From positions 1-64,000 of the forward strand of contig CAZMSO010000009.1 in NCBI GenBank assembly GCA_964568975.1: a stretch of DNA of 64,000 nucleotides. Direction: 5' to 3'. The DNA comes from CAZADA01 sp964568975 (GTDB taxonomy: Bacteria; Pseudomonadota; Alphaproteobacteria; Caulobacterales; Maricaulaceae). Positions 10,020 to 18,918 of this stretch are shown piece by piece. Position 1 is the first letter of the stretch, and each line of letters starts with the position of its first letter. The notes under the pieces are model-generated. The model worked only from the letters and a program-made list of their open reading frames with translations. It had not been told where the DNA came from and searched no databases. The position numbers and the translations under genes were made by a program.

Positions 10020-10116
10020 GGCGTCTCGATAACACTCGCCAAATGCCACGGTCTTCTCCACTCGCCCCCGTGGACGTCGTGTGGCCCGTCGCGCGTGTGG
10101 GTGGGAGCTGCGCCCC

Positions 10117-10449
10117 ATGGATGTGTTCGTGATCGCACGGTATCTCGGCGCGCTGCTGGTGACGTTGGCGCTTATGGGCGCAGCGCTTTATGCGGCGCGG
10201 CGGTTCTTGCCCCAGCTCGCCGGCCAGGCCTTGAGCGCGCCCTTGGCGGGCGCGCGGCGCGCGAAGGCGGCGCGGCGCTTGCGCCTGGTGGAGACGCTGA
10301 CTGTGGATCCGCGCCGGCGGGTGGCGGTCGTGCGCTGGGGCGACCGCGAGTATCTTGTGCTGTTAGGCGCGACAGGCGAGCAGCTTCTGGCGGAGAGCCC
10401 CGCGCCCGAGGCGGCGCCGGCGCGCCCTGCTGAGGAGGGCCGCTTATGA
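10117..10449 (+). CDS. fliO: FliO-like flagellar biosynthesis protein
   Basis: Likely FliO, a small membrane protein that helps FliP assemble. The 110-residue product has one N-terminal transmembrane helix (residues about 3-27), a basic stretch and the cytoplasmic segment LRLVETLTVDPRRRVAVVRW seen in FliO proteins. The ATG at 10117 has GGGAGC upstream. Its stop overlaps fliP as ATGA, which indicates coupled translation. FliO is poorly conserved, so the name depends partly on this position. Confidence 0.87.
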   Translation: MDVFVIARYLGALLVTLALMGAALYAARRFLPQLAGQALSAPLAGARRAKAARRLRLVETLTVDPRRRVAVVRWGDREYLVLLGATGEQLLAESPAPEAAPARPAEEGRL

Positions 10450-11216
10450 CGACGCGCGCGCGCGTCCCGGTCGCAGGGCGTGTCGTCGCGGTCGCGGTCG
10501 CGGCCGCGGCGTTCGCCGCCCCAGCCGACGCCCAAGCTATCGCCATTGATTTGGCGCAAGACGGCCCCCTCACGCAGCGCGTGCTTCAGCTGATTGCGCT
10601 GATCACGCTGTTGTCGCTCGCGCCCTCGATCTTGGTGATGGCGACGGCGTTTGTGCGCATCGTGGTGGTCTTGTCGCTGCTGCGCACAGCGCTTGGCACC
10701 CAACAAAGCCCGCCCAACACCGTGATTGTCTCGCTCGCGCTGTTCATGACGGCGTTCATTATGACGCCCGTGTTCAAGACCGCATACACGCAAGCGATCG
10801 CGCCGGTCATGGCCGGCGAGCGCACAGTGACGGAGGCGTTCCCGGACGCCGCGGCGCCCTTTCGCGACTTTATGTTGGTCCACACCCGCGATGAGGACTT
10901 GGCGCTTTTTCTCGACATGGCTGACGCGGATCCGGCGATGACGCGTGCCCAGACGCCGCTGACCTCCGTCGCGCCGGCCTTCATGATTTCTGAGCTGCGA
11001 CGGGCGTTTGAGATTGGGTTTTTGATCTTCATCCCCTTCCTCGTGATTGACCTTGTCGTCGCCTCGATCCTCATGTCCATGGGCATGATGATGCTGCCGC
11101 CGGTGGTGATCAGCTTGCCGTTCAAGCTGATTTTCTTCGTGTTGGTGGATGGCTGGCGGCTGGTGGCGGGGAGTTTGGTGGAAGGCTTCGCCACGTCGCC
11201 CCTAAGCGGCGGGTGA
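10446..11216 (+). CDS. fliP: FliP flagellar export gate protein
   Basis: Core subunit of the flagellar export gate. The 256-residue protein has a cleavable-type signal sequence, the conserved SPPNTVIVSLALFMTAFIMTP segment, a periplasmic loop, SVAPAFMISELRRAFEIGF, and the hydrophobic C-terminus MGMMMLPPVVISLPFKLIFF. It overlaps fliO by four bases. The second scaffold gap begins 12 bp after its stop; collapsing it does not change the gene. Confidence 0.98.
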   Translation: MTTRARVPVAGRVVAVAVAAAAFAAPADAQAIAIDLAQDGPLTQRVLQLIALITLLSLAPSILVMATAFVRIVVVLSLLRTALGTQQSPPNTVIVSLALFMTAFIMTPVFKTAYTQAIAPVMAGERTVTEAFPDAAAPFRDFMLVHTRDEDLALFLDMADADPAMTRAQTPLTSVAPAFMISELRRAFEIGFLIFIPFLVIDLVVASILMSMGMMMLPPVVISLPFKLIFFVLVDGWRLVAGSLVEGFATSPLSGG

Positions 11217-11382
11217 CCGGCGGCGGGNNNNNNNNNNNNNNNNNNNNNNNNNNNNNNNNNNNNNNNNNNNNNNNNNNNNNNNNNNNNNNNNNNNNNNNNN
11301 NNNNNNNNNNNNNNNNNNNNNNNNNNNGTTTGGTGGAAGGCTTCGCCACGTCGCCCCTAAGCGGCGGGTGACCGGCGGCGGG
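11173..11382. other. Scaffold gap (N 11228-11327) flanked by an exact 55-bp duplicate
   Basis: Bases 11173-11227 (including the end of fliP) recur at 11328-11382 with 100 N between. As at the first gap, this is a k-mer-sized contig overlap left uncollapsed. The break coincides with a 14-bp tandem repeat. The apparent partial second copy of the fliP end is not real. Confidence 0.9.
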
Positions 11383-11394
11383 TGACCGGCGGCG
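11367..11394. repeat. 14-bp tandem repeat downstream of fliP
   Basis: Two perfect copies of GGTGACCGGCGGCG followed by a partial third, just after the fliP stop codon. It coincides with an assembly break, so the true copy number is uncertain. Confidence 0.7.
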
Positions 11395-11449
11395 GGAATG
11401 GGGACGCCCGGCCCTTCCCCGCCCGCGCGCATCAGCCCATGGTGGCGGC

Positions 11450-12826
11450 ATGGCGGTCGCGACCACCTCCTTTGTGTGCCAAGAGTGCGGGGCCGCCCAC
11501 GCCAAATGGGCGGGGCGCTGTGATGGCTGCGGCGCGTGGAACACGCTGGTGGAGGAAGAGGCGTCAGCGCCGCTGGCCGCCGGCGCTGGGAAGCCGGCGC
11601 GCCGGAGCCGCAGCAGCGCCCGCGCCCGGGGGCTCGCCTTTGTCGATCTCAAAAGCGATGAGGCCGCGCCGCCGCGGCGCGCGACGGGCTTAGCGGAGTT
11701 TGACCGCGTGCTCGGCGGCGGCCTTGCCGCCGGCGCGGCGGTGCTGGTGGGCGGTGATCCTGGCATCGGCAAATCGACGCTGTTGTTGCAAGCCGCAGGA
11801 CGCCTCGCCCAAAGCGGGGCCGCCGTCGCTTACATCTCCGGTGAGGAGGCGCCCTCCCAAATTCGCGACCGCGCCGCGCGCCTCGGCCTGGCGGACGCGC
11901 CGGTGAAGCTCGCCTCAGAAACGGCGCTCGGGCCGATTCTGGAAGGCCTGAAGCAGGAAAAGCCGCACGTCGCGATCCTCGATTCCGTGCAGACGCTGTG
12001 GTCAGACCGTGTGGGCGCGGCCCCGGGCTCTGTGGCGCAAGTGCGCGCCTGCGCCCAAGAGTTTGTGCGTTTCGCCAAGACGACGGGCTGCGCCGTCTTC
12101 TTAGTCGGCCACGTGACGAAGGACGGCCAGATCGCGGGCCCGCGGGTGATGGAGCACATGGTCGACGCGGTGCTTTATTTTGAAGGCGAGCGCGCCCACC
12201 AATTCCGCGTGCTGCGCGTGGTGAAGAACCGCTTCGGCGCGGCGGACGAGATCGGCGTTTTTGAAATGACCGCCAAGGGCCTTCAGGAAGTGGCCAACCC
12301 GTCGGCGCTGTTTTTGTCGCACCGCAGTGCGGCGGCCCCGGGGGCTGTGGTGTTTGCGGGCGTGGAAGGCACCCGTCCGGTGCTCGTGGAGATTCAAGCG
12401 CTGGTGGCGGAGGCGGCTTTCGGCACGCCGCGGCGCGCGGTGGTCGGCTGGGATTCAGGGCGCCTTGCGATGGTGCTCGCGGTGCTTGAGGCGCGCTGCG
12501 GGCTCTCCTTTGCGGGCCGCGATGTCTATCTCAATGTGGCGGGAGGTTTGCGCATTAGCGAACCGGCGGCGGATCTTGCGGTCGCGGCGGCGCTGGCGTC
12601 GGCGGCCTTTGACGTGGCGTTGCCGAGCGAATGCGTGGCCTTTGGCGAGGCGAGCCTCTCCGGGGAGGTGCGCCCGGTGACACGCGCGGACGCGCGGCTC
12701 AAAGAGGCCGCAAAGCTTGGGTTTACCTTAGCGTATGCGCCAGAGGGTGCGTCCTCAGCACAGGTCGGGGTGGAAACCGTGCGCCGTTTGGGCGATCTTG
12801 TGGCGCGCGTTCGGGCGGGGGCGTGA
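11450..12826 (+). CDS. radA: RadA DNA repair ATPase
   Basis: RecA-related branch-migration helicase acting in recombinational repair. The 458-residue protein has the N-terminal zinc finger with Cys10, Cys13, Cys24 and Cys27, a Walker A GDPGIGKST near residue 102, the RadA-specific KNRFG motif, and a Lon-like C-terminal domain. The ATG at 11450 gives the standard N-terminus. It is followed 23 bp later by cvpA, a common arrangement in this group. Confidence 0.97.
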   Translation: MAVATTSFVCQECGAAHAKWAGRCDGCGAWNTLVEEEASAPLAAGAGKPARRSRSSARARGLAFVDLKSDEAAPPRRATGLAEFDRVLGGGLAAGAAVLVGGDPGIGKSTLLLQAAGRLAQSGAAVAYISGEEAPSQIRDRAARLGLADAPVKLASETALGPILEGLKQEKPHVAILDSVQTLWSDRVGAAPGSVAQVRACAQEFVRFAKTTGCAVFLVGHVTKDGQIAGPRVMEHMVDAVLYFEGERAHQFRVLRVVKNRFGAADEIGVFEMTAKGLQEVANPSALFLSHRSAAAPGAVVFAGVEGTRPVLVEIQALVAEAAFGTPRRAVVGWDSGRLAMVLAVLEARCGLSFAGRDVYLNVAGGLRISEPAADLAVAAALASAAFDVALPSECVAFGEASLSGEVRPVTRADARLKEAAKLGFTLAYAPEGASSAQVGVETVRRLGDLVARVRAGA

Positions 12827-12849
12827 TCGAGCGGGGCGGGCGGGCAGCG

Positions 12850-13383
12850 ATGATTGCGGCGTTGGATTTGGCCATGATCGGCCTGTTGATCTTTTCAGGG
12901 GTCATCGCGTTTGCGCGCGGCTTCCTGCAGGAGATCTTATCAGTGTCGGCGTTTGTGATCGCCGCGCTGGCGACTCTGTTTGTGATGGACGTGTTGCTGG
13001 AGCCGGCGGAGCAAGCCTTGTCGCCGCTTGTGCCGACGGGCTACGCGCAATTGCTCGTCATCGCGGTGGTGTTTCTGCTCGTCTATATTGTGGTGAGCAT
13101 CGCGACGGCTTCCATCGCTGATTTCGTGCGTTCTGAAGACGGCGTGGGCTTCATTGACCGGACGGCGGGCTTGGTGTTCGGCGTGGCGCGGGGGCTGGTG
13201 GTGGCGGCGCTGCTGCTCATTGTTTACGCCTCCGCCGGCGGCGGCCCGCAATGGACGGGCCGCATCACGGCCGCGCAAACCTATCCGCTGGTGCGCTCCA
13301 CCGCCCAAGCGACGTTGGACTTGGTGGAGCGGCTGACGGGGGAGTCAAGCTTGACGCAAACGCCCCTGCCCGAGGCCACTTAA
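12850..13383 (+). CDS. cvpA: CvpA family membrane protein
   Basis: Four-helix inner-membrane protein of the CvpA/colicin V production family; the biochemical function is not well defined. The 177-residue protein begins MIAALDLAMIGLLIFSGVIAFARGFLQE in family style and carries IDRTAGLVFGVARGLVV near the middle. The start at 12850 follows a purine-rich stretch. Its TAA stop overlaps the stop of the convergent kinase gene in a shared TTAA. Confidence 0.9.
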   Translation: MIAALDLAMIGLLIFSGVIAFARGFLQEILSVSAFVIAALATLFVMDVLLEPAEQALSPLVPTGYAQLLVIAVVFLLVYIVVSIATASIADFVRSEDGVGFIDRTAGLVFGVARGLVVAALLLIVYASAGGGPQWTGRITAAQTYPLVRSTAQATLDLVERLTGESSLTQTPLPEAT

Positions 13384-14828
13384 GGCGTCGCGGCGGCGGC
13401 CGCTGGCAACCGCACGGCGAATGTCGCGCCGTCAGCGCTTGAAGCGGCCAAGGTCACATCCCCGCCATTGACGCGCGCCAGCTCCCGCGCAATCGACAGC
13501 CCAAGGCCCGAGCCGCCCTTCATGGTGGAGGCGGCGAACGCCTGGAACAAGCCGTCGCGCGCCCGCTCCGGCACGCCCGGGCCATTGTCGGCGACGGCGG
13601 TGACGATGTCAGCGCCGTGCGTTTCCGCCCACACTGTGATCACGCCGCGCCCTGGACGATGGAGCGCCAGGATTTGGGCGGCGTTGCGCATCAGATTGAG
13701 GAAAATCCGATGGGCGTGCTCGGGGTCGACCTCGACATAGACGTCCCAACCCACCTGCACATCGAGCCCGGTCGCCACCTCCACCGCCGCCACGGCGTCG
13801 GCGAAGGCGTCCTCCACCAAGCCGCGCAGCTCCACGCGTTGAGGCGCGGGGACCGGCTCCTCCGCCCGGCCGTAACGCAAGACGTCCTCCGCCAAGCGCA
13901 CGCCGCGCCCCACCGCGCGCACCAGCCGCTCGCCTTGGCCGCGGATCTTGGGGTCGGCGTTCGCCGCTAAGCGATCCGACATCAGCTGGGCGCTTGTGAG
14001 CACATTGCGCAAATCATGATTGATCTTCGCCACCGCCGCGCCGAGCGCGGCCAAACGCTCGCGCTGGTGGAGGGCCTGGCGCACATCGCGCTGCAGCGCT
14101 TCAAGCTCGCGCTCGGCCTGACCGATTTCATCGCCGCGCCCGCTGGGCGTGATGATGCGCGAGGCGTCCTCCGGCGCGGCGCGAAAGCGCACCATCGCCG
14201 CGGCCATGCGCATCATCGGCCGCACGAGCGTCAGCAACAGCGCGAGATAGACCAAGGCGCCCGTCGCGGCGGACAACACCACGGAATTGATCAACACCCG
14301 CCGGCCATAGGCGAGCAACTCCCGTTTCAACGGGGCCGACGGCGCGATCACCACAATCTCCTCCCCGCCTTCCAAACGCGGAGCGGCGGTGATGCGGATG
14401 AACGCATCGGGATCGGCAAACATGGCGCCCAGAGTGTCGGCCATGGAGCCGAACATGCCTTGGCCGCGCAGATCCACCCGCACGCTCGCCATGACCTCCG
14501 TGCGCGGACGCAAAATCAGCTGGCGGCGGCCATCGCGCTGCAGAAAGACCGCCGTCACTTCCGCGTTGGCCAGCAGCTCTTCGGCCAAGGACGGCGCGAC
14601 CATGGCGTCCGGCGCCGCCTCCAACGCTAACGACGCCAATTGCGCCGCCTCCACCCGCTCTTTCAGCCATTGAGTGCGAAAGGCCGCCAAGGTCGGCGCG
14701 AGAATCAAAATCTCCGCCGCCAGCACCACCACCACGGTGTAAGCGAGCAGCCGTCCCGACAAGCCGGTCACGCGCGGGCGCGCCGCGCGAAGGGCATGAA
14801 GGGCGTCTTGGAGAAACAAAGGCAGCAT
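13380..14828 (-). CDS. Orphan sensor histidine kinase
   Basis: Membrane sensor kinase of 482 residues. TM helices lie at about 28-50 and 178-203 around a periplasmic sensor, then a HAMP-like linker, the phosphoacceptor INHDLRN with His271, N-box NLMRNA at 378-383, G1 DNGPGVP near 414, and G2 GSGLGLS near 439. No receiver domain or response regulator lies nearby, so partner and signal are unknown. It is convergent with cvpA and shares its TTAA stop. The upstream ribosome-binding site is weak. Confidence 0.88.
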   Translation of the reverse strand: MLPLFLQDALHALRAARPRVTGLSGRLLAYTVVVVLAAEILILAPTLAAFRTQWLKERVEAAQLASLALEAAPDAMVAPSLAEELLANAEVTAVFLQRDGRRQLILRPRTEVMASVRVDLRGQGMFGSMADTLGAMFADPDAFIRITAAPRLEGGEEIVVIAPSAPLKRELLAYGRRVLINSVVLSAATGALVYLALLLTLVRPMMRMAAAMVRFRAAPEDASRIITPSGRGDEIGQAERELEALQRDVRQALHQRERLAALGAAVAKINHDLRNVLTSAQLMSDRLAANADPKIRGQGERLVRAVGRGVRLAEDVLRYGRAEEPVPAPQRVELRGLVEDAFADAVAAVEVATGLDVQVGWDVYVEVDPEHAHRIFLNLMRNAAQILALHRPGRGVITVWAETHGADIVTAVADNGPGVPERARDGLFQAFAASTMKGGSGLGLSIARELARVNGGDVTLAASSADGATFAVRLPAAAAATP

Positions 14829-14963
14829 AAGCGTTACGCGAGCCTAGCAGGTGGGCCTGACGGCGAGGCGACAGGGACGCGCCATCCGTCAGACCGCCGC
14901 CGGGATGACGGCGCGTCAGCGCTGCACCTTAACGGGCGCGTGCGGTGCGACAATCAACAGCGT

Positions 14964-15746
14964 TCAGCGATTTGACAGGAAGCCGAACCGCCGCGCCGCC
15001 AAGGGCGCAAGCGCCATCACGGCCAAACCTAAGAACCCAGCGGCGATCTCCGGCCGCAACACATCCCCGGCCCGCAGCCCCTCGCCGGCGTCGAGGGTGT
15101 CGGCCGTCGCCGCGCCGAGTGCGGCGTAAACGATGGAGGCGGGGATCAGCCCCACCGCCGTGGCCGCGACATACGTCGCCGGGCGTACGGGCGTGGCCGC
15201 CGCCGCCAAGTTCACAAGAAAAAACGGCGCCGGGATCAGCCGCGCCGCGAGCATGTAGAGAAAACCGTCGCGGGCGATTCCCGCCTGCAACGCCGCTACG
15301 CGCGGCCCGCCGCGGCGCGCGACGACGCCGCGCAGCACATCCTCGGCCGCCAACCGAGCGGCGAAAAACGCCATCGTCGCCCCGCCCAGCGCCCCAAGCC
15401 AGGAATACGCCGCGCCCGGGCCCCAGCCGAAAATCAACCCGCCCACAATCGTGAACCACAACGCCCCAGGCAGTGAGATCGCCGCCAGCCCCGCGTAAGC
15501 TGCAACAAAGACGGCCCCAGCGCGCCAGCCGCCGCTGTCGGCCCACGCCCGCAGTTCGCTTTGCCGCGCCGCCGCCGCCTCCAGGCTCACATGATCCCCG
15601 CCGCCAAAGGCGAGAAAACTCACAAGACCGACGACCACAAGGGCGAATGGCGCGCGCCGCGCCGCCTTGCCCCACCACGGGCGCGACGACGGCCCGTCGG
15701 GCGTGGACGAAACAGGCGTCGGAGACGAGGCGGTGGATGTGGCCAT
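14964..15746 (-). CDS. TVP38/TMEM64 (VTT domain) membrane protein
   Basis: Polytopic membrane protein of 260 residues in the DedA-like VTT superfamily, whose members are proposed to act in lipid scrambling or transport. After a Ser/Pro-rich cytoplasmic N-terminus come several hydrophobic segments including SLPGALWFTIVGGLIFGWG and a re-entrant-type segment with ARLIPAPFFLVN. The ATG at 15746 is preferred over a TTG 51 bp upstream. It is divergent from rpmH. Substrate unknown. Confidence 0.82.
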   Translation of the reverse strand: MATSTASSPTPVSSTPDGPSSRPWWGKAARRAPFALVVVGLVSFLAFGGGDHVSLEAAAARQSELRAWADSGGWRAGAVFVAAYAGLAAISLPGALWFTIVGGLIFGWGPGAAYSWLGALGGATMAFFAARLAAEDVLRGVVARRGGPRVAALQAGIARDGFLYMLAARLIPAPFFLVNLAAAATPVRPATYVAATAVGLIPASIVYAALGAATADTLDAGEGLRAGDVLRPEIAAGFLGLAVMALAPLAARRFGFLSNR

Positions 15747-15850
15747 AACGGGCTCATGGCGTGATTCGAACGCGGCTTGCGCGCCAGCCGGACGCAACCC
15801 CGCTGGGCGGACGCCCGCTCATAGAGGTGATGTCGGGAGCCCTATAGGCG

Positions 15851-15892
15851 AAGTCAAACCGTTGACTTTTGTTAAATTCTGCGGCGTATGCA
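15851..15892 (+). promoter_or_regulatory. Candidate rpmH promoter with an inverted repeat
   Basis: AAGTCAA-ACCG-TTGACTT is a perfect 7-bp inverted repeat (15851-15868). Its right arm contains TTGACT (15862-15867), a good -35-like hexamer, with TATGCA at 15887-15892 as a possible -10 at 19 bp spacing, in an unusually AT-rich patch 43 bp before rpmH. A bound repressor would occlude the -35, but no factor can be named. Confidence 0.4.
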
Positions 15893-15934
15893 GCGATCCT
15901 GTCATAACACACGACACGTAAGGATCGTGCCGCG

Positions 15935-16069
15935 ATGAAACGGACATTTCAGCCCAGCAAATTGGTGCGCAAACGCCGCCACGGCTTTCGCGCCCGCATG
16001 GCGACGAAAAACGGTCGCAAAGTGTTGGCGCGCCGGCGCGGGCGCGGGCGCAAACGCCTCTCCGCGTGA
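15935..16069 (+). CDS. rpmH: Ribosomal protein L34
   Basis: Large-subunit ribosomal protein of 44 residues beginning MKRTFQPSKLVRKRRHGFRA and rich in Arg and Lys, a textbook L34. Its TGA overlaps the GTG start of rnpA (GTGA). The pair rpmH-rnpA followed by yidC is the conserved bacterial order. Confidence 0.98.
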   Translation: MKRTFQPSKLVRKRRHGFRARMATKNGRKVLARRRGRGRKRLSA

Positions 16070-16488
16070 GCGCTGCGTCCGGTGCGGATGTGACAGAGCG
16101 CGCAAACGCGCGCGAGCGGACGCCAGGGCGGCTCACCCGCCGACGGGAGTTTCTTTACGTCGCAAAGGGCCGCAGCGTCCGCCGCCGCGGCCTCGTCCTG
16201 CAAGCGCGCGCGCGCACACACCCCGCAGGAGCGGTCGCCCTCGGCCCGCCGCGCTTTGGCTACACCGCAAGCCGCAAAGTCGGCTCCGCGGTGGTGCGCA
16301 ACCGCGCAAAGCGCCGCCTGCGCGAAGCCGTCCGCACGGCGGCCGCAGCCCATGCGCGCCCGGGCGTGGATTATGTGCTGATCGCCCGGCGCGACACCGC
16401 CACCCTTGACTGGGCGAGCCTGATTGACGATTTCACTCAAGCATTGAAGGCGGTCATGCCCACGGATCACACGCGCGCTGCGCGGTGA
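16066..16488 (+). CDS. rnpA: Ribonuclease P protein component
   Basis: Protein subunit of RNase P, which trims the 5' ends of tRNA precursors. The 140-residue product contains RFGYTASRKVGSAVVRNRAKRRLRE, the RNR signature that contacts the RNA subunit. It begins at a GTG overlapping the rpmH stop. The small yidD gene often found between rnpA and yidC is absent here. Confidence 0.97.
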   Translation: MSAASGADVTERANARERTPGRLTRRREFLYVAKGRSVRRRGLVLQARARTHPAGAVALGPPRFGYTASRKVGSAVVRNRAKRRLREAVRTAAAAHARPGVDYVLIARRDTATLDWASLIDDFTQALKAVMPTDHTRAAR

Positions 16489-16573
16489 TCCGCGTTTTGA
16501 CATGCCCGCGCGACGCCACCCGGCGCGAGCCCCCAACCGGTCGCGCCCCCGACACACGCGCACGGGAACTCTT

Positions 16574-18592
16574 ATGGACGAACAGCGCCGCATGATGCTC
16601 GCCATCGGTCTCGCGGGAGCGGTGCTGCTGATCTGGTATGTTTTGGTGCAAGCGCCCGCCGAACGCGCCGCCCAAGAGGCCGCGCGCGACGCCGCCGCCC
16701 GCGCCGCGCTCGAGGCGCCCGCCGCCGCCCCGTCAAGCGCGCCGCAAGCCGATGAGGCCGCCGCCGCGCCGGCGCAGCGGCGCGCCATCGCGGTGGAGAC
16801 AGCGGCGCTGTCAGGGTCAATCCGATTGCGGGGGGCGCTGTTTGATGACCTGCGCCTGCTCGATTACCGCCAGGAATTGGCCGACGACAGCCCGCCGGTG
16901 ACGCTGTTTCGCCCGGCTTCAGAGCCTGGGGGCTATTACGCCTTCCATGGCTGGCAGCGCACTTATGTCGCCGACGCTGACGCGCCAGGCGCCGCCGCGC
17001 CGGCGCCGGACTTTGTGGTGAAGGGCGACACGCCCTGGCGCGTGCTCGAGGGCGAGGCGCTGAGCCCGGAGCGTCCGCTGGTTCTCCTTTACGACACGCC
17101 CGATGGCGCGCTGCATTTTCGCCGCACCATCACAGTCGATGATCAATACATGTTCACGGTCGCGGACGAGGTGTTCAACCGCGGCGAGGCCGACGTTCAG
17201 CTGCAAAGCTATGGCGTGGTGCGCCGCAATGGCGTGCCGGCGGATTTGACGAATTTCATGATCCTTCATGAAGGCGCGGTCGGGATCCTCGACGACCGGC
17301 TGGTCATGCGCAAATACAAGCGTTTGCGCAAAGACGACGCCAAGACTCAAGGCCCGGCGGTGCGCGAAACCGGCCCCGGCGGGTGGATCGGCTTCGCGGA
17401 CAAATACTGGCTGTCCGCGCTCGTACCCCCGACCGCGACGACAGCCATCACCACCGACGCCGCCGCGCCCGCAGCTGTGGACGCCCGCGACGCAGACCCC
17501 ACCACCGTCACGGGGGAAATGCGCGTCATCACCCGCCCGCGCGGCCAAGCGGAAGTCTATGAAACCAGCTTGTGGCTCGAGCCGGTGGCGGTGCCGGCGG
17601 GCGAAGGCGTGCGCGTCACCTCGCGTCTGTTCGCGGGGGCGAAACGGGCGGAGTTGTTGCGCGCGTATCGTGATGATCTTGGCATTCCCAAGTTCGAGTT
17701 GGCGATTGACTGGGGTATGTTTTGGTTTTTCACAAAGCCCATTCACGCAGCCCTGCACAATTTTGGGCTGTGGTTCGGGAATTTCGGCCTGGCGATTTTG
17801 ATGCTGACGATTGTCGTCAAAGCGCTGTTCTTCCCGATCGCCAACATGTCCTACAAGTCCATGGCGCGGATGAAGGCGCTGAGCCCGAAGATGCAAGCCT
17901 TGCGGGAGCGCTACAAAGACGACCCACAAAAACAACAACAAGAACTGATTGAGCTCTATCGTCGCGAGAAAGTGAACCCGGCGGCTGGGTGTTTGCCGCT
18001 CATCCCGCAAATGATTGTGTTTTTTGCACTGTATAAAACGTTGTTCATCACGATTGAAATGCGCCATGCGCCCTTCTTTGGGTGGATCCAAGACATGTCG
18101 GCGCCGGACCCAACAACGATTTGGAATCTTTTTGGGCTCCTGCCTTATGATCCTTCAGGCTGGCCGCTGATCGGCGGCGTTCTTGCGGTGGGCGTGTGGC
18201 CGGTGATTATGGGGCTTTCTATGGCGGCGATGCAGACGCTGAACCCGCCGCCGCCGGATCCGACGCAGGCGCGGATCATTGCGTTCATGCCGCTGATATT
18301 CACCTTTATTCTTGCGCCGTTCGCGGCGGGTCTGGTGATTTACTGGACGTGGAACAATCTTTTGTCCTTCGCCCAGCAATACGTGATTGTGCGCCGCCAG
18401 GGGGTGGAGACGCCCATCGGCACGTGGGTGGCGAAGACGTATCAGCGTCTGCGCGCGGGCGAGATCACACCCGCCTCGATCGCCGCCGGCCTCAAAACGC
18501 GCGTGCACAAGCTCCAAAAACTCACCCCCGGCGCCAAACCGGACGCGGCCTCGCCGTCGAAGCCGGACGCCAAGTCTGAGGCCGGCTCCTGA
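16574..18592 (+). CDS. yidC: Membrane protein insertase YidC
   Basis: Inner-membrane insertase acting alone or with Sec. The 672-residue protein has an N-terminal TM anchor (MLAIGLAGAVLLIWYVLV), an Ala-rich linker, a large periplasmic beta domain, and five C-terminal TM segments with the 60KD_IMP core (NPAAGCLPLIPQMIVFFALYK). It ends in a charged tail. ATG 16574 is chosen because it directly precedes the TM anchor. Its TGA overlaps a CTG that could start an extended EngB. Confidence 0.97.
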   Translation: MDEQRRMMLAIGLAGAVLLIWYVLVQAPAERAAQEAARDAAARAALEAPAAAPSSAPQADEAAAAPAQRRAIAVETAALSGSIRLRGALFDDLRLLDYRQELADDSPPVTLFRPASEPGGYYAFHGWQRTYVADADAPGAAAPAPDFVVKGDTPWRVLEGEALSPERPLVLLYDTPDGALHFRRTITVDDQYMFTVADEVFNRGEADVQLQSYGVVRRNGVPADLTNFMILHEGAVGILDDRLVMRKYKRLRKDDAKTQGPAVRETGPGGWIGFADKYWLSALVPPTATTAITTDAAAPAAVDARDADPTTVTGEMRVITRPRGQAEVYETSLWLEPVAVPAGEGVRVTSRLFAGAKRAELLRAYRDDLGIPKFELAIDWGMFWFFTKPIHAALHNFGLWFGNFGLAILMLTIVVKALFFPIANMSYKSMARMKALSPKMQALRERYKDDPQKQQQELIELYRREKVNPAAGCLPLIPQMIVFFALYKTLFITIEMRHAPFFGWIQDMSAPDPTTIWNLFGLLPYDPSGWPLIGGVLAVGVWPVIMGLSMAAMQTLNPPPPDPTQARIIAFMPLIFTFILAPFAAGLVIYWTWNNLLSFAQQYVIVRRQGVETPIGTWVAKTYQRLRAGEITPASIAAGLKTRVHKLQKLTPGAKPDAASPSKPDAKSEAGS

Positions 18593-18627
18593 CGGGCCGG
18601 CCGCCGCCTCCGCCCTCGCCCGCCCTC

Positions 18628-18732
18628 GGGTCCAGCGCCGCCGGGTCCAGCGCCGCTGAGTCTAGCGCCCCTGGGTCCAGCGCCCCTGGGTCCAGCGCCG
18701 CCGAGTCTAGCGCCCCTGGGTCCAGCGCCGCC
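18628..18732 (+). repeat. 15-bp tandem repeats encoding GSSAA/ESSAP pentapeptides
   Basis: Seven consecutive 15-bp units of the type GGGTCCAGCGCCGCC or GAGTCTAGCGCCCCT. All lie in the frame of engB (after gap collapse) and read GSSAA, GSSAA, ESSAP, GSSAP, GSSAA, ESSAP, GSSAA. They sit between yidC and engB next to a scaffold gap, so copy number may be underestimated. Confidence 0.8.
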
Positions 18733-18918
18733 GACGTCGCCGCGCCGACCCCCCACGCACGCTNNNNNNNNNNNNNNNNNNNNNNNNNNNNNNNNNNNNN
18801 NNNNNNNNNNNNNNNNNNNNNNNNNNNNNNNNNNNNNNNNNNNNNNNNNNNNNNNNNNNNNNNAGCGCCCCTGGGTCCAGCGCCGCCGACGTCGCCGCGC
18901 CGACCCCCCACGCACGCT
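18709..18918. other. Scaffold gap (N 18764-18863) flanked by an exact 55-bp duplicate
   Basis: Bases 18709-18763 equal 18864-18918, with 100 N between. As at the other two gaps, the contigs overlap. Collapsing them keeps the pentapeptide repeats in frame with engB. Bases 18593-18917 otherwise hold only the possible N-terminal extension of EngB. Confidence 0.9.

Noticed and set aside
9929..10116. Sigma-54 promoter in the flgB-fliO divergent region
   Set aside because: No GG-N10-GC element of the TGGCAC-N5-TTGC type found; TGGCAT is present but has no correctly spaced GC.
11328..11382. Second partial copy of the fliP 3' end
   Set aside because: Identical to the sequence before the N run; an uncollapsed contig overlap, not a gene duplication.
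15760..15772. tRNA T-loop-like GATTCGAAC
   Set aside because: No acceptor, D or anticodon stems can be folded around it; it overlaps the VTT gene's upstream region.
15747..15934. Replication origin next to rpmH-rnpA-yidC
   Set aside because: No cluster of DnaA boxes and no dnaA, parA or gidA nearby; in this order the rpmH region is often away from the origin.
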